DNA from: Vagococcus lutrae
GTDB lineage: Bacteria > Bacillota > Bacilli > Lactobacillales > Vagococcaceae
DNA: 64,000 bases
Assembly (NCBI RefSeq): GCF_003987555.1
Contig: NZ_NGJW01000004.1
Coordinates: 1-64,000, forward strand
Direction: 5' to 3'
Shown here: positions 28,937 through 40,312 of the stretch, piece by piece
Layout of the letters: every line of letters starts with the position of its first letter
Position numbering within the stretch: the first letter of the stretch is position 1
The notes under the pieces: generated by a model
Database searches by the model: none
Seen by the model: only the letters and a program-made list of their open reading frames with translations
What the model was told of the DNA's origin: nothing
Translations under genes and position numbers: made by a program

Positions 28937-29475
28937 AATTCTTCCAATCTTTTTTCCATAAATACCGCGTCTTCACCGTCTACATAATAACGATTTTTAA
29001 TGGAACGGGATTCAAAACCAAAGCGACGGTACAGTCGTTTAGCGTTAAGGTTGCTTTTACGCACTTCTAAAGTAATTGTGTCACACTGATACTCTATCGC
29101 TTTTTTTATTATCATGGATAGCATGAGCGAGCCGATTCCAATATTTTGAAAATCAGGCAAAATCGCCACATTCGTAACATGCCCATTTTTCTCTTCAAAA
29201 CGAACGCCAAAAAAACCAATAGGTGTCTCTTGGAAACGGAATAATTGATAGTAAGTCGGGTGAATTCCATTTAACTCGGATAAAAATACTGTTCTACCCC
29301 ATGGAGCTACACCTTCATATACCGCTTTTTGAATCTTTATCAAATGCTTTATATCGGTATAGGTTACGTCTTTTATTTCCAGTCCTTTGAGTTGAGTAAA
29401 CTGTAACTGTTGTGCTGCTATTTGATAATCCTTCTTTGCCAATATACGTGTCATATGTTTAAATTTTCTTAACAT
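28933..29475 (-). CDS. GNAT-family N-acetyltransferase, RimI-like paralogue
   Basis: About 180 residues, GNAT fold with VAILPDFQNIGIGSLMLSMI (acetyl-CoA loop) and EVRKSNLNAKRLYRRFGF, a motif pair shared with the next gene. The C-terminal half is closely similar in layout to RimI; the N-terminal 40 residues are extra. The start is uncertain: GAGGA lies near a TTG four codons upstream and an ATG seven codons upstream of the one used. It overlaps the 3' end of tsaB. The substrate is unknown; it may acetylate another ribosomal or cellular protein N-terminus. Confidence 0.78.
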   Translation of the reverse strand: MLRKFKHMTRILAKKDYQIAAQQLQFTQLKGLEIKDVTYTDIKHLIKIQKAVYEGVAPWGRTVFLSELNGIHPTYYQLFRFQETPIGFFGVRFEEKNGHVTNVAILPDFQNIGIGSLMLSMIIKKAIEYQCDTITLEVRKSNLNAKRLYRRFGFESRSIKNRYYVDGEDAVFMEKRLEEL

Positions 29476-30184
29476 AATTATCAATCTGTTCCTCATGTGT
29501 TTCTAGCCATTTTTCTTCTGCTTCGACACGCTTTAAATAGGTCGGTACAAACTGATGAACATCCTCAACTTTAGACTCATTGATAGCAACTCGCGCCATA
29601 CTCGCAGCTGAAAGAACATTATCAGAAAATTCATATGTAACGTCGTCATTTTGATAAGCGTTTCTAATGGTATCGGCAAATAAGCTAACGTCCTCGCCTA
29701 TAAAGATAATCGGTGTCTCACACGCTAATAGTTCTTCCAACCAGCTCGACAGCCCAACATGTCTATCTTCTAAAACCGTTGTTAACTCACCACCAACCCA
29801 ACGGTACGCACCACTATAAACGTTTTCACGTCGCGCGTTGATTAATGGAACGATTAAACTATCAGACTTAGGCATGGTATTAGCTGCTATCGCTTTTAAA
29901 CTTGATACCGCAATTAGCTCACAGTTTAGTGTCCACGCTAATGTTTTAGCCGTCGTCACTCCTATTCTTAAACCTGTATAGGAACCTGGCCCTTTAGACA
30001 CTACAATCCGCTCAATTTCATGAGGTTTCATGCCTATTTCTTTCATCAACCATTCCACAGCAGGCATTAAACGTGCGCTATGTGTTTTCTTAATAGTGGA
30101 ACGATATTCAGCTAACAGTTTAGCCTCTTCTAGAATTGCTACTGAAAAAGATTGATTGGCAGTGTCAATCGCTAAAGTTTTCAT
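29459..30184 (-). CDS. tsaB: tRNA threonylcarbamoyladenosine biosynthesis protein TsaB
   Basis: 241 residues, an inactive paralogue of TsaD that forms the TsaBD heterodimer. N-terminal LAIDTANQSFSVA, then KGPGSYTGLRIGVTTAKTLA near residue 66, typical of TsaB. Two ATG codons follow GGGGAG; the second (30184) has better spacing. First gene of the tsaB-GNAT-rimI-tsaD cluster. Confidence 0.93.
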   Translation of the reverse strand: MKTLAIDTANQSFSVAILEEAKLLAEYRSTIKKTHSARLMPAVEWLMKEIGMKPHEIERIVVSKGPGSYTGLRIGVTTAKTLAWTLNCELIAVSSLKAIAANTMPKSDSLIVPLINARRENVYSGAYRWVGGELTTVLEDRHVGLSSWLEELLACETPIIFIGEDVSLFADTIRNAYQNDDVTYEFSDNVLSAASMARVAINESKVEDVHQFVPTYLKRVEAEEKWLETHEEQIDNYVKKI

Positions 30185-30244
30185 CATTTACTCCCCATTC
30201 TCCGTGCATAATTCTGCTATATTGTAGCATACTTTAATGAAACT

Positions 30245-30323
30245 AAAAAGAGAGGGGCCTTATGCCATGCTACCTAAAAGTCTGACTTTCTAGGTGTCAC
30301 TGCATGCAAGCCACTCTCTTTTT
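30245..30323 (-). terminator. Long composite hairpin terminator behind galR
   Basis: Outer ten-base perfect arms AAAAAGAGAG/CTCTCTTTTT (30245-30254, 30314-30323), with further nested pairing (GGC/GCC, GCATG/CATG, ACCTA/TAGGT, AAAGTC/GACTTT), making a near 80-base imperfect palindrome with A- and T-runs at the ends. It ends the gal operon and lies just upstream of tsaB. Confidence 0.75.
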
Positions 30324-30339
30324 ACAAAAATTTCAATTT

Positions 30340-32837
<2,498 letters not shown>

Positions 32838-32839
32838 AC

Positions 32840-33829
32840 TTATGCCTCATACCCTTTAGGATGCCCTTGATGCCATTGCCAAGCAGATGAAAAAATCGTT
32901 TCAACATTTGTATGCGGCGCTTCCCATCCTAATATTTTTTGCGCTTTTTCCGGTGATGCAATCAAACTATCTGGGTCGCCTGCACGTCTTGGACCGACTT
33001 CAGCTGGAATAACTTCACCCGTAACTGCACGTGCTGCTTCCACCATTTCTTTAACCGAAAACCCTTGACTGCTCCCTAGATTAAAGACATCACTTTGACC
33101 TCCGTCAAATAAATAATTAATAGCTAAAATGTGAGCCTGACATAAATCGACAACGTGAACGTAATCTCTAATATTAGTACCATCAGGCGTGTCATAGTCA
33201 TCCCCATATATCATTAATTTTTCGCGTTGACCAAGAGCGGTTTGTAAAATAATCGGAACTAAATGCGTTTCAGGTGTGTGATCTTCACCAATAGTGCCAT
33301 CTAGTTTTGCTCCGGCAACATTGAAATAACGCAAAGCGACATATTTAATTCCATACGCCTCGTCACACCACTTCAACATCTTCTCCATCATCAACTTACT
33401 CTCACCATATGGACTTTCTGGGTTGGTTGGTGTTGTTTCTTTGATAGGAGATTCTTTAGTTTTACCATAGGTCGCAGCTGTTGATGAAAAGACGATATTT
33501 TTAACATCAAACTCATTCATCACTTCTAATAAAACCTGTGTACCTTGAACATTATTATTAAAATACATTAGTGGGTCTTTCATTGATTCTGGCACAATTG
33601 AACTTGCTGCAAAATGAATCACACCTTTAATACTTTCCTTTTCAAATACAGAAGTTAAAAATACCTTATCACGAATATCTCCTTGATAAAATCTTGCTTG
33701 TGGATGAACAGCTTGGCGATGACCTGTTAACAAATTGTCAACAACAGCCACGTCGTATCCTTGTCCAATCAATAAATCGACAGCGTGGGATCCGATATAA
33801 CCGGCTCCTCCTAGTACTAAAATAGTCAT
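32840..33829 (-). CDS. galE: UDP-glucose 4-epimerase
   Basis: 329 residues of the extended short-chain dehydrogenase family. NAD-binding GGAGYIGSH at residues 7-15, catalytic Ser/Tyr in SSTAATYG and SPYGESK, and [12 protein letters not shown]. It interconverts UDP-galactose and UDP-glucose, completing the Leloir pathway with galK and galT and supplying UDP-Gal for wall glycans. Sixteen bases behind galK, with CTCC-type ribosome binding site (GGAGG). Confidence 0.96.
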   Translation of the reverse strand: MTILVLGGAGYIGSHAVDLLIGQGYDVAVVDNLLTGHRQAVHPQARFYQGDIRDKVFLTSVFEKESIKGVIHFAASSIVPESMKDPLMYFNNNVQGTQVLLEVMNEFDVKNIVFSSTAATYGKTKESPIKETTPTNPESPYGESKLMMEKMLKWCDEAYGIKYVALRYFNVAGAKLDGTIGEDHTPETHLVPIILQTALGQREKLMIYGDDYDTPDGTNIRDYVHVVDLCQAHILAINYLFDGGQSDVFNLGSSQGFSVKEMVEAARAVTGEVIPAEVGPRRAGDPDSLIASPEKAQKILGWEAPHTNVETIFSSAWQWHQGHPKGYEA

Positions 33830-33845
33830 TGTCTTTCCTCCATTT

Positions 33846-35012
33846 TTAACTTAGTCGTTTCGCTCCATCACCAATTTTAGCTTGATAAAAACTTGCTTCA
33901 TAGCCTATCTCTTTTTGATACTGGCGACCAACGTTTTCTACAAACTGATTATAAGTGTTTTCTGGCACAATCGCAATGGCACAGCCACCAAATCCTGCTC
34001 CCGTCATCCTGGCACCGATTACCCCTGGTTGCGCTTGAGCTGCAGCGACTATCGTGTCTAGCTCTTTTCCGGTTACTTCATAATCCTCTTTTAAAGAACG
34101 ATGAGAATCATTCAGTAATCGTCCAAATGTTAATAGATCGTTTTCTTTGAGAGCAGCCGTTGCCTCTAAGGTACGTTGATTTTCACTAACAGCGTGACGA
34201 GCTCGTTTAAGTAAGTTAGGCTGTTCTTGTAACAGAGGAGCTAATTGATGAAAGGCTTCATTATCCAATGCGCCTAAACTGTCAACAGCTTTTTCCTTTT
34301 GTAAAATAGCAAGTGCCGCTTCACACTCACCGCGACGCTCATTATATTTTGAATCCGCTAATTCACGACGTTTATTAGTATTCATAATCGCGATAACATA
34401 GCCATCTAGATGAACAGGTACTTTTTCATACTCTAGTGTTTGGCAATCAAGTAATAAGGCATGATCTTTCTCCCCCATACCAATCGCAAATTGATCCATG
34501 ATACCAGAGTTAACACCGATAAACTCGTTCTCCACTTTTTTACCAAGTAAAACGAGGTCTAACATCTCAATGGATAAGTCAAACAAATCGCGGACGATAA
34601 CACCTGTCAGCAATTCAATAGATGCCGACGAACTTAACCCAGCGCCATTAGGGATATTCCCGTAAAAATAGATGTCCATTCCTACAGGTATGCGATAATT
34701 TTTTTCTATAATATAACGAATCATTCCCTTTGGATAATTGGCCCAATTATCATCGGCTTTATAATCTAAATCATCTAAAGAAAAAGTTAACACACCGGTT
34801 TCTGGTATATTTTCAGAATAAACATGAATTTCTTGGTCGTCTCGTCGACGCGCCACGCCATAAGTTCCCATAGTCAAAGAAGCAGGAAAAACATTCCCGC
34901 CATTATAATCCGTGTGTTCACCAATTAAATTAATTCGCCCAGGTGAAAAAAAGACGCCTTCAGGTTCTTGTTGAAAAACTTTTTGAAACTGTTGCTTGAT
35001 GTGATTTTCCAT
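33846..35012 (-). CDS. galK: Galactokinase
   Basis: 388 residues of the GHMP kinase family. The galactokinase signature [16 protein letters not shown] is at about 25-40, the ATP loop [11 protein letters not shown] near 120, [10 protein letters not shown] near 165 and [12 protein letters not shown] near 335. It phosphorylates galactose at C1. First gene of galKETR; the AGGAGG at 35022-35027 and the start codon flank one TTTACTA repeat, so a bound repressor would also cover the translation start in DNA. Confidence 0.96.
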   Translation of the reverse strand: MENHIKQQFQKVFQQEPEGVFFSPGRINLIGEHTDYNGGNVFPASLTMGTYGVARRRDDQEIHVYSENIPETGVLTFSLDDLDYKADDNWANYPKGMIRYIIEKNYRIPVGMDIYFYGNIPNGAGLSSSASIELLTGVIVRDLFDLSIEMLDLVLLGKKVENEFIGVNSGIMDQFAIGMGEKDHALLLDCQTLEYEKVPVHLDGYVIAIMNTNKRRELADSKYNERRGECEAALAILQKEKAVDSLGALDNEAFHQLAPLLQEQPNLLKRARHAVSENQRTLEATAALKENDLLTFGRLLNDSHRSLKEDYEVTGKELDTIVAAAQAQPGVIGARMTGAGFGGCAIAIVPENTYNQFVENVGRQYQKEIGYEASFYQAKIGDGAKRLS

Positions 35013-35014
35013 TT

Positions 35015-35044
35015 TAGTAAACCTCCTAGTAAATATTTAGTAAA
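35015..35044 (-). promoter_or_regulatory. Three TTTACTA repeats before galK (candidate GalR operator)
   Basis: On the minus strand TTTACTA occurs at 35038-35044, 35027-35033 and 35015-35021, 11 and 12 bases apart, all in the same orientation and just downstream of the -10. The central part also forms a TAAATATTTA palindrome. Binding by GalR is inferred from the position and from similar A/T-rich GalR sites in streptococci. Confidence 0.5.
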
Positions 35045-35047
35045 TTT

Positions 35048-35076
35048 ATTATAATAGATTATCACTTTGATATCAA
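35048..35076 (-). promoter_or_regulatory. Promoter of galKETR
   Basis: Minus strand TTGATA (35071-35076), 17 bases, TATAAT (35048-35053). A cre-like TGAAATCGTTTTAT, with two or more mismatches to consensus, lies at 35083-35096 just upstream and may add CcpA control. Confidence 0.65.
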
Positions 35077-35103
35077 GTGTTTATAAAACGATTTCATAAA
35101 CAA

Positions 35104-35131
35104 TAAAAAAAGAAGGAGCCATGCTCCTTCT
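35104..35131 (-). terminator. Terminator of nagB
   Basis: Stem AGAAGGAGC/GCTCCTTCT with a three-base loop, followed on the minus strand by seven T. Confidence 0.9.
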
Positions 35132-35142
35132 AAAAGACGTGC

Positions 35143-35859
35143 TTATTCAATTTCAGATAACTTCTCAGCTGCTGCATCATCTAGGATAACTGTCACGTTA
35201 TCATGTTTTTGTAAGGCACTTGCTGGGCAGTCTTCTGTTATTTCGCCTTCAATCATTCCTTTAATAGCGTCTGCTTTCGCTTCACCATAGGCAATTAAAA
35301 TAATTTCTTTCGCTTTTAAAATAGAACCAATTCCCATAGAGTAGGCTTGGGTTGGTACATCTTCTGCTGAAGCAAAGAAGCGTTTGTTCGACTCAATTGT
35401 AGACTCCACTAAGTCGACCTTACGTGTTTCACTATCAAAAGGCGTTCCTGGTTCGTTAAAGCCAATATGACCATTTGTACCAATCCCTAAGACTTGGATG
35501 TCGATTGGATTATCCGCTAAAATTTGATTGTAACGTGCACATTCAGCGTCGGCGTCTTCTGCTACACCGTTAGGCACATACGTTTCTTTAAATGGCTTAG
35601 CGTTATATAAATGTTCATTCATAAAATAACGATAGCTTTGCTCATCTTCTCCATCTAACCCTACATATTCATCTAAGTTAACACCAATCATATCAGAAAA
35701 GTCAACATCACTGTTCACCATTGCTTCATACATCGTAATAGGTGTACTACCTGTTGCTAACCCTAAAACTTTAACATCACGTTCTTCCATACCCTCTCGG
35801 ATTAATTCAAACGCTTTTTTACCACCTTCAACTTGATTTTCTACATGAATTAATTTCAT
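35143..35859 (-). CDS. nagB: Glucosamine-6-phosphate deaminase
   Basis: 238 residues. It converts glucosamine-6-phosphate to fructose-6-phosphate and ammonia, opposing GlmS. Motifs [53 protein letters not shown] and [18 protein letters not shown] are intact; the catalytic Asp is in NLDEY. Monocistronic with its own terminator and a NagR-like operator next to the promoter. Confidence 0.96.
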   Translation of the reverse strand: MKLIHVENQVEGGKKAFELIREGMEERDVKVLGLATGSTPITMYEAMVNSDVDFSDMIGVNLDEYVGLDGEDEQSYRYFMNEHLYNAKPFKETYVPNGVAEDADAECARYNQILADNPIDIQVLGIGTNGHIGFNEPGTPFDSETRKVDLVESTIESNKRFFASAEDVPTQAYSMGIGSILKAKEIILIAYGEAKADAIKGMIEGEITEDCPASALQKHDNVTVILDDAAAEKLSEIE

Positions 35860-35880
35860 TTAGCTTATCTCCTGTCTTTT

Positions 35881-35922
35881 TTGGTATAGTCCAATTATAA
35901 ATTACTTTTAAACATTTGACAA
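35881..35922 (-). promoter_or_regulatory. nagB promoter with NagR (GntR-family) type operator
   Basis: Minus strand TTGTCA (35917-35922), 17 bases, TATAAT (35894-35899). Directly downstream and touching the -10 is the dyad TTGGACTATACCAA (35881-35894), one or two bases away from the TGGTCTAGACCA-type dre site bound by NagR/YvoA/DasR repressors. No nagR gene is in the window. Confidence 0.6.
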
Positions 35923-35950
35923 GATATCTCTGATTTTTTACCAAAAGAAA

Positions 35951-36358
35951 TTAACTTCTAAACAAACCAAACGCAACCGATTGACCTTGATCGCACGAAG
36001 TAAACCCACATGCCTCATAGAAATTCCTGACATCAGGGGCTTCCTCTGTTAACAAAACTAATTGACGCACATCAGAATAACGCGATAAAATAGCTTTCAT
36101 TAATTCCGTGCCAATCCCTTGCTTTTGAAAATCTGGGTGCACTAATAAATCTTGGATATACACGATCGTTAACCCATCTCCTACGACACGTATTAATCCT
36201 ACTAGACGGTCATCTTGCCAAGCCGTCACAACGTGTAACGAATGACTTATTGCCCGTTGCAAAGTTGGCATATCTCTTGTATAAGCCGACCAACCCACTG
36301 CTTCATATAATTCCTGTAACTCTTTTTCTTCAAGCACCTTCGTAGCTTTAAGCATCAT
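35951..36358 (-). CDS. GNAT-family N-acetyltransferase
   Basis: A 135-residue small acetyltransferase with VYIQDLLVHPDFQKQGIGTELM (acetyl-CoA loop at about 70-90) and FYEACGF near the C-terminus. The start is ATG 36358, just after GGAGG; a second ATG follows at once, and four further in-frame codons upstream contain the ribosome binding site. The substrate is unknown. It lies between glmS and nagB on the same strand, but the glmS terminator separates it from glmS. Confidence 0.75.
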   Translation of the reverse strand: MMLKATKVLEEKELQELYEAVGWSAYTRDMPTLQRAISHSLHVVTAWQDDRLVGLIRVVGDGLTIVYIQDLLVHPDFQKQGIGTELMKAILSRYSDVRQLVLLTEEAPDVRNFYEACGFTSCDQGQSVAFGLFRS

Positions 36359-36412
36359 TTTTTCCTCCACACTTTTTCTCTATTTTAACACTATCGCGGT
36401 AAGACAGCTCTA

Positions 36413-36448
36413 AAAAAAGGAACCTCGACCATGCGAAGTTCCTTTTTT
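36413..36448 (-). terminator. Terminator of glmS
   Basis: Stem AAAAAAGGAAC/GTTCCTTTTTT with an additional TCG/CGA pairing, ending in T on the minus strand. Confidence 0.88.
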
Positions 36449-36450
36449 CC

Positions 36451-38274
36451 TTATTCAACTGTGACACTTTTTGCTAGATTTCTTGGTTTATCAACATCAA
36501 ACCCTCTTGCTAAAGTAGCATAATACGCAATAAGTTGCGTTGGTAAAACACTGATGAGTGGCGTTAATAACGGATGAACAGTTGGCAATACAATGTCATC
36601 GTTAGATTGAGCTAATTCATCCATTACTATAGTGGCAGTACGGGCACCACGGCTTTCTACCTCTTTAAGATTACTTCTCACTTGTTTTTCTGTGACTTTT
36701 TCTGAAATAATCGCCATTACAGGTGTCCCTTCTTCAATTAACGCAATCGTACCATGTTTTAATTCCCCTGAAGCAAAACCTTCACAGTGGATGTATGAGA
36801 TTTCTTTTAATTTCAGCGCGGCTTCTAACGCCACCCCATAGTCAGTGCCACGACCTATATAAAAAGCATGAGCCTTATCTGTCAACATCTCGTCTACTAA
36901 TTCAGCAATGACGGCTTGACTTTCTAAAAAACTCTCCATAGCCTGTGCTACAATAGACAATTCGTGAAAGACGTCAAACATTAGCGCTTCTTCGTACGCC
37001 GCTTGTTTACCCATTGCTTCACCTAAAATAGCTAACAACGCGACTTGGGCTGTATAGGCTTTCGTTGATGCCACAGCAATTTCAGGTCCTGCATGAAGCA
37101 ACAACGTGTGCCTCGCTTCACGCGACAATGTTGACCCTTTGACGTTAGTAATCGTCAAACAGTAATGCCCTTCGTTCATCGCTTTTACTAACACTTGACG
37201 GCTATCTGCCGTTTCACCACTTTGACTCAAAAAGATAAACGCAGGACGTTTTGGAAGCAATGGGGTATGATAGCCAAATTCACTTGCCACGTGAACTTCG
37301 ACCGGAACTTTCGCGAGTTTTTCGATTAACACTTTCCCAACCAATCCAGCGTGATAGCTCGTCCCACATGCGACAATAAAAATCCGATCAGCGTTTGATA
37401 ATTGTTCAACTATTGCTTGATCAATTGCTATCTGTCCATTTTCATCACGATAATGAGCTATCAATTGACGCATAACAAGTGGTTGTTCTTCTATTTCTTT
37501 TTGCATGTAGTAAGAATACGTCCCTAAGTCATGTGTCACTTCTGACGGCTCATAATGAATCATCTCACGTATCATTTTTGTTCCTTCTAGATTTTCAATT
37601 ACAACTGCGTCTTTTGTCACAGTGACAATCTCTTCATCCATAATTTCATAAAAGTCTGTTGTATAATCTAGCAAAGCCAGTGCATCGCTACTGACACCAT
37701 TAAAACCTTGACCCACCGCCACTAACAACGGGCTCTTATGTTTCGCAACAAGCAATTCACTTGGATTTTCTCGGTCGATTATGGCGAATGCATATGACCC
37801 TTCAATATTAGCCATCATTTTAGCTAATGCTTGTTTTGGACTTAGACAGTCTAGCGCAACTAATTTTGCTAACCAATTGACCATGATTTCAGTATCGGTT
37901 TCGCCTTTTAACGGAATATCATCGACATACTTTTCTCTGATTGCCAAATAATTTTCAATCACACCGTTATGAACTAGCACAAAACGACCATCATGAGATG
38001 TATGCGGATGGGCGTTGACTTCCTCTGGTTTACCATGAGTCGCCCACCGTGTATGACCGATTCCACTCTCACCTGATTGTATAGGTTGTTGCTCAACCGC
38101 CTCTTTTAAATTTTCAACACGGCCTGTACGTTTGACAAGGACATCTGCTTGTTCTTTATGATTGTTCAGATAGATGCCTGCCGAATCATAGCCGCGATAC
38201 TCTAAATTTTCTAACCCTCGAAGAATCATATCCTTCACATTTTTCTGACTTACTACTCCAACAATTCCACACAT
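36451..38274 (-). CDS. glmS: Glutamine-fructose-6-phosphate aminotransferase (isomerising)
   Basis: 607 residues making glucosamine-6-phosphate for peptidoglycan. The N-terminal Ntn glutaminase begins MCGIVGVV, with Cys2 becoming the nucleophile after Met removal, so ATG 38274 is the start, not the ATG two codons earlier. Two SIS isomerase domains follow (VACGTSYHAG, SQSGETADSRQ, YIGRGTDYGVALEAALKLKE, ending LAKSVTVE). Expression is probably limited by the glmS ribozyme just upstream. Confidence 0.96.
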   Translation of the reverse strand: MCGIVGVVSQKNVKDMILRGLENLEYRGYDSAGIYLNNHKEQADVLVKRTGRVENLKEAVEQQPIQSGESGIGHTRWATHGKPEEVNAHPHTSHDGRFVLVHNGVIENYLAIREKYVDDIPLKGETDTEIMVNWLAKLVALDCLSPKQALAKMMANIEGSYAFAIIDRENPSELLVAKHKSPLLVAVGQGFNGVSSDALALLDYTTDFYEIMDEEIVTVTKDAVVIENLEGTKMIREMIHYEPSEVTHDLGTYSYYMQKEIEEQPLVMRQLIAHYRDENGQIAIDQAIVEQLSNADRIFIVACGTSYHAGLVGKVLIEKLAKVPVEVHVASEFGYHTPLLPKRPAFIFLSQSGETADSRQVLVKAMNEGHYCLTITNVKGSTLSREARHTLLLHAGPEIAVASTKAYTAQVALLAILGEAMGKQAAYEEALMFDVFHELSIVAQAMESFLESQAVIAELVDEMLTDKAHAFYIGRGTDYGVALEAALKLKEISYIHCEGFASGELKHGTIALIEEGTPVMAIISEKVTEKQVRSNLKEVESRGARTATIVMDELAQSNDDIVLPTVHPLLTPLISVLPTQLIAYYATLARGFDVDKPRNLAKSVTVE

Positions 38275-38289
38275 TAACATTCCAACTTT

Positions 38290-38443
38290 CTTTATTTAAT
38301 GTGTTTCCAAACGCATGTATTTTAAGTTTAGTCTCATCTCACGATCAGGTTTCTTAAAATACTAAAGAGCGCGTACCCTGAGAGCCACCCGCCGACATAT
38401 CGATTAACTCTCTCCTCGTCTTCTGTTTGCACAGAGCTGGCGC
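38290..38443 (-). ncRNA. glmS ribozyme/riboswitch
   Basis: On the minus strand AGCGCCAG (A at 38444, cleavage expected before G at 38443) is followed by GACGAGGAGAGAGTTAATCGA and TCGGCGG(G)TGGCTCTC, the conserved P1-P2.2 core of the glucosamine-6-phosphate-dependent self-cleaving ribozyme. It lies between the promoter and glmS. With GlcN6P bound it cuts its own mRNA, lowering glmS expression. The 3' boundary (P3-P4 region) is approximate. Confidence 0.88.
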
Positions 38444-38492
38444 TTAATTGGTATACACCAATACAACGTAAATCTTTTTGGAAACATATTGA

Positions 38493-38521
38493 ATATTAAC
38501 GCTTTATGAAATATAAGTCAA
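38493..38521 (-). promoter_or_regulatory. Promoter of the glmS ribozyme-glmS transcript
   Basis: Minus strand TTGACT (38516-38521), 17 bases, TAATAT (38493-38498), about 45 bases upstream of the ribozyme cleavage site. Confidence 0.7.
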
Positions 38522-38556
38522 GCATTATTTTAAAATGGTATAGTTAAAAACTTGTA

Positions 38557-38590
38557 TAAAAAAAGTCTATCTGAATGTTCAGATAGACTT
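38557..38590 (-). terminator. Terminator of the YjeM-like permease gene
   Basis: Perfect 11-base arms AGTCTATCTGA/TCAGATAGACT with a four-base loop, followed on the minus strand by seven T. Confidence 0.9.
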
Positions 38591-38601
38591 TGTGAAGATT
38601 T

Positions 38602-40104
38602 CTATTGATGTTTCTGCATTTTTTTCTCATAACGACGATACAACCAAAAAGCAAAGCTAGCAAAGATGATAGGACCACTAATCATCCACACTGTTTCCAT
38701 TGGCGCAGCATGAGGTGTTCGCAACATTGGCTCAATAATCGTAAAAATATTTGCAAAACCAACTGTAATCATGACCACCCACGTCACAAATTTTGTTGTC
38801 CGTTCTGTTTTAAAAATCGCAAAAGAATGGTCTAGTTCCGTTCGCTTTTTAAAATATGGAAAAGCCCCGGCTAAGAAAAGATAAGGTAACGTCATAGCAA
38901 CGTTAGTCATTAATGTTAGGACATTATAAAATTCTTGTGCACCTTTTCCCCCAAATGAGATTAAACCAATAATAAAGATCACTAAAGCCGCTTGTACCCA
39001 CATCGCATATGCAGGCATGCCATTTTCATTAACTCTCGTTAATTTTTCCGGCCAGATTTCCTTTGGCGTCCCTTGAATTAACGTTTTTAATGGTGAATAA
39101 ATTAAAGTAAAGAAACCACCTGTATAAGCTAAAAACATAGATAGACCCGTTACACGAGCAAATAGACGCCCAATATTCGCAGCTGTCTCAGCAGTTGTCC
39201 CTAAAGCATGACCTAGCTCTGCTCCAAGATTATGCATTAATATATATGTGATATTCCCCATGTTAACTCGGTCACCTGATAGGACCATATCCCAGTTCGT
39301 GCTCACACCCCACATTAGCAAACTCACCGCATAACCTACTGCAATAATTAAAGCACTAATCATGACTCCTTTAGGAAAGTTCTTTTCTGCTTTCTCCGTT
39401 TGGTCAACAAGACTTCCTACTGCCTCTAGTCCACCGTAAGCAAAGATAGCAAAGATAACAAACCCTAGAATAGAAAAAGCATTACTAAAATCCGCATTGG
39501 GCGATTGTATAAAGCTCTGTACCCCTTCTATCGGTTGAGCAAATTGTCCGCCGTTTAAAATTAAAATAATAACACTTACCACTAATAAAACGACATTTAA
39601 TAATGTTACAGCAATACCACCCAAAGAAGTAATTTTAGTTATTTTATTTAACCCTTTTGACGCAAAAAACGTTACAAGTAACATCCAAAAAATCGCAAGT
39701 AATCCTAAACTTTGTGTAGCATTTAAACCAAAGAAAGCAAAATCTTGTGTCTTATCTGCCCCAAAAATCAACGTCGTAAATGGAATCCAGACTTTGGATG
39801 AAATACCAACCATCCAAATAATGTATGAAGTAAACCACATGAACGTGCCAATAAAGGCATATAAAGGGTTCACCGACTTCTCCATCCAACTATAAATACC
39901 TCCCGCCTCATTTTTAAATGAAGCACCGTATTCCGCCATCATCAACGCAAACGGAATAAAAAAGACAATCGCTGCGAATATATACCAGGGAATCGCAGCA
40001 TAACCCATACGATAAAAAGCGATGGGCGCATTGGCAAAACCAAATACGGATGTAAAAATCATCAAAATAAGTCCGATTAATGTCAGTTTTTTTGTATTAC
40101 TCAT
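38602..40104 (-). CDS. yjeM: Amino-acid permease, YjeM-like (APC superfamily)
   Basis: A 500-residue integral membrane protein with about twelve helices. The N-terminal segment (LTLIGLILMIFTSVFGFAN, AIPWYIF, GGIYSWMEKSV) matches the YjeM / glutamate-GABA antiporter-like branch of APC transporters. The start is ATG 40104, eight bases after AAAGG; a GTG three codons upstream is nearer the ribosome binding site. The substrate is not established. A cre-like site upstream suggests catabolite control. Confidence 0.85.
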   Translation of the reverse strand: MSNTKKLTLIGLILMIFTSVFGFANAPIAFYRMGYAAIPWYIFAAIVFFIPFALMMAEYGASFKNEAGGIYSWMEKSVNPLYAFIGTFMWFTSYIIWMVGISSKVWIPFTTLIFGADKTQDFAFFGLNATQSLGLLAIFWMLLVTFFASKGLNKITKITSLGGIAVTLLNVVLLVVSVIILILNGGQFAQPIEGVQSFIQSPNADFSNAFSILGFVIFAIFAYGGLEAVGSLVDQTEKAEKNFPKGVMISALIIAVGYAVSLLMWGVSTNWDMVLSGDRVNMGNITYILMHNLGAELGHALGTTAETAANIGRLFARVTGLSMFLAYTGGFFTLIYSPLKTLIQGTPKEIWPEKLTRVNENGMPAYAMWVQAALVIFIIGLISFGGKGAQEFYNVLTLMTNVAMTLPYLFLAGAFPYFKKRTELDHSFAIFKTERTTKFVTWVVMITVGFANIFTIIEPMLRTPHAAPMETVWMISGPIIFASFAFWLYRRYEKKMQKHQ

Positions 40105-40167
40105 TCTTAACACCTTTCTTTTTAGTTATTTTTTGTTAGACATATCCATTAATAGCCTAACCTTTAA

Positions 40168-40181
40168 AAATAACGTTTTCA
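40168..40181 (-). promoter_or_regulatory. cre-like site (CcpA) upstream of the YjeM-like gene
   Basis: Minus strand TGAAAACGTTATTT matches the TGWAARCGYTWNCW consensus at 13 of 14 positions, about 65 bases before the start codon. Confidence 0.5.
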
Positions 40182-40277
40182 AATCTTTACTCGTGTTATG
40201 AACAAAGTCTCATAGTATCCCATCTAAAATGAACAATCTTTCATTGAGACTTAACGACTTCATCAGATATATCACAT

Positions 40278-40312
40278 AAAAAAAGATACTCTCAAAAATG
40301 AGAGTATCTTTT
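40278..40312 (-). terminator. Terminator of the ntp V-ATPase operon
   Basis: Stem AAAGATACTCTCA/TGAGAGTATCTTT and seven T on the minus strand, directly after ntpD. Confidence 0.9.
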
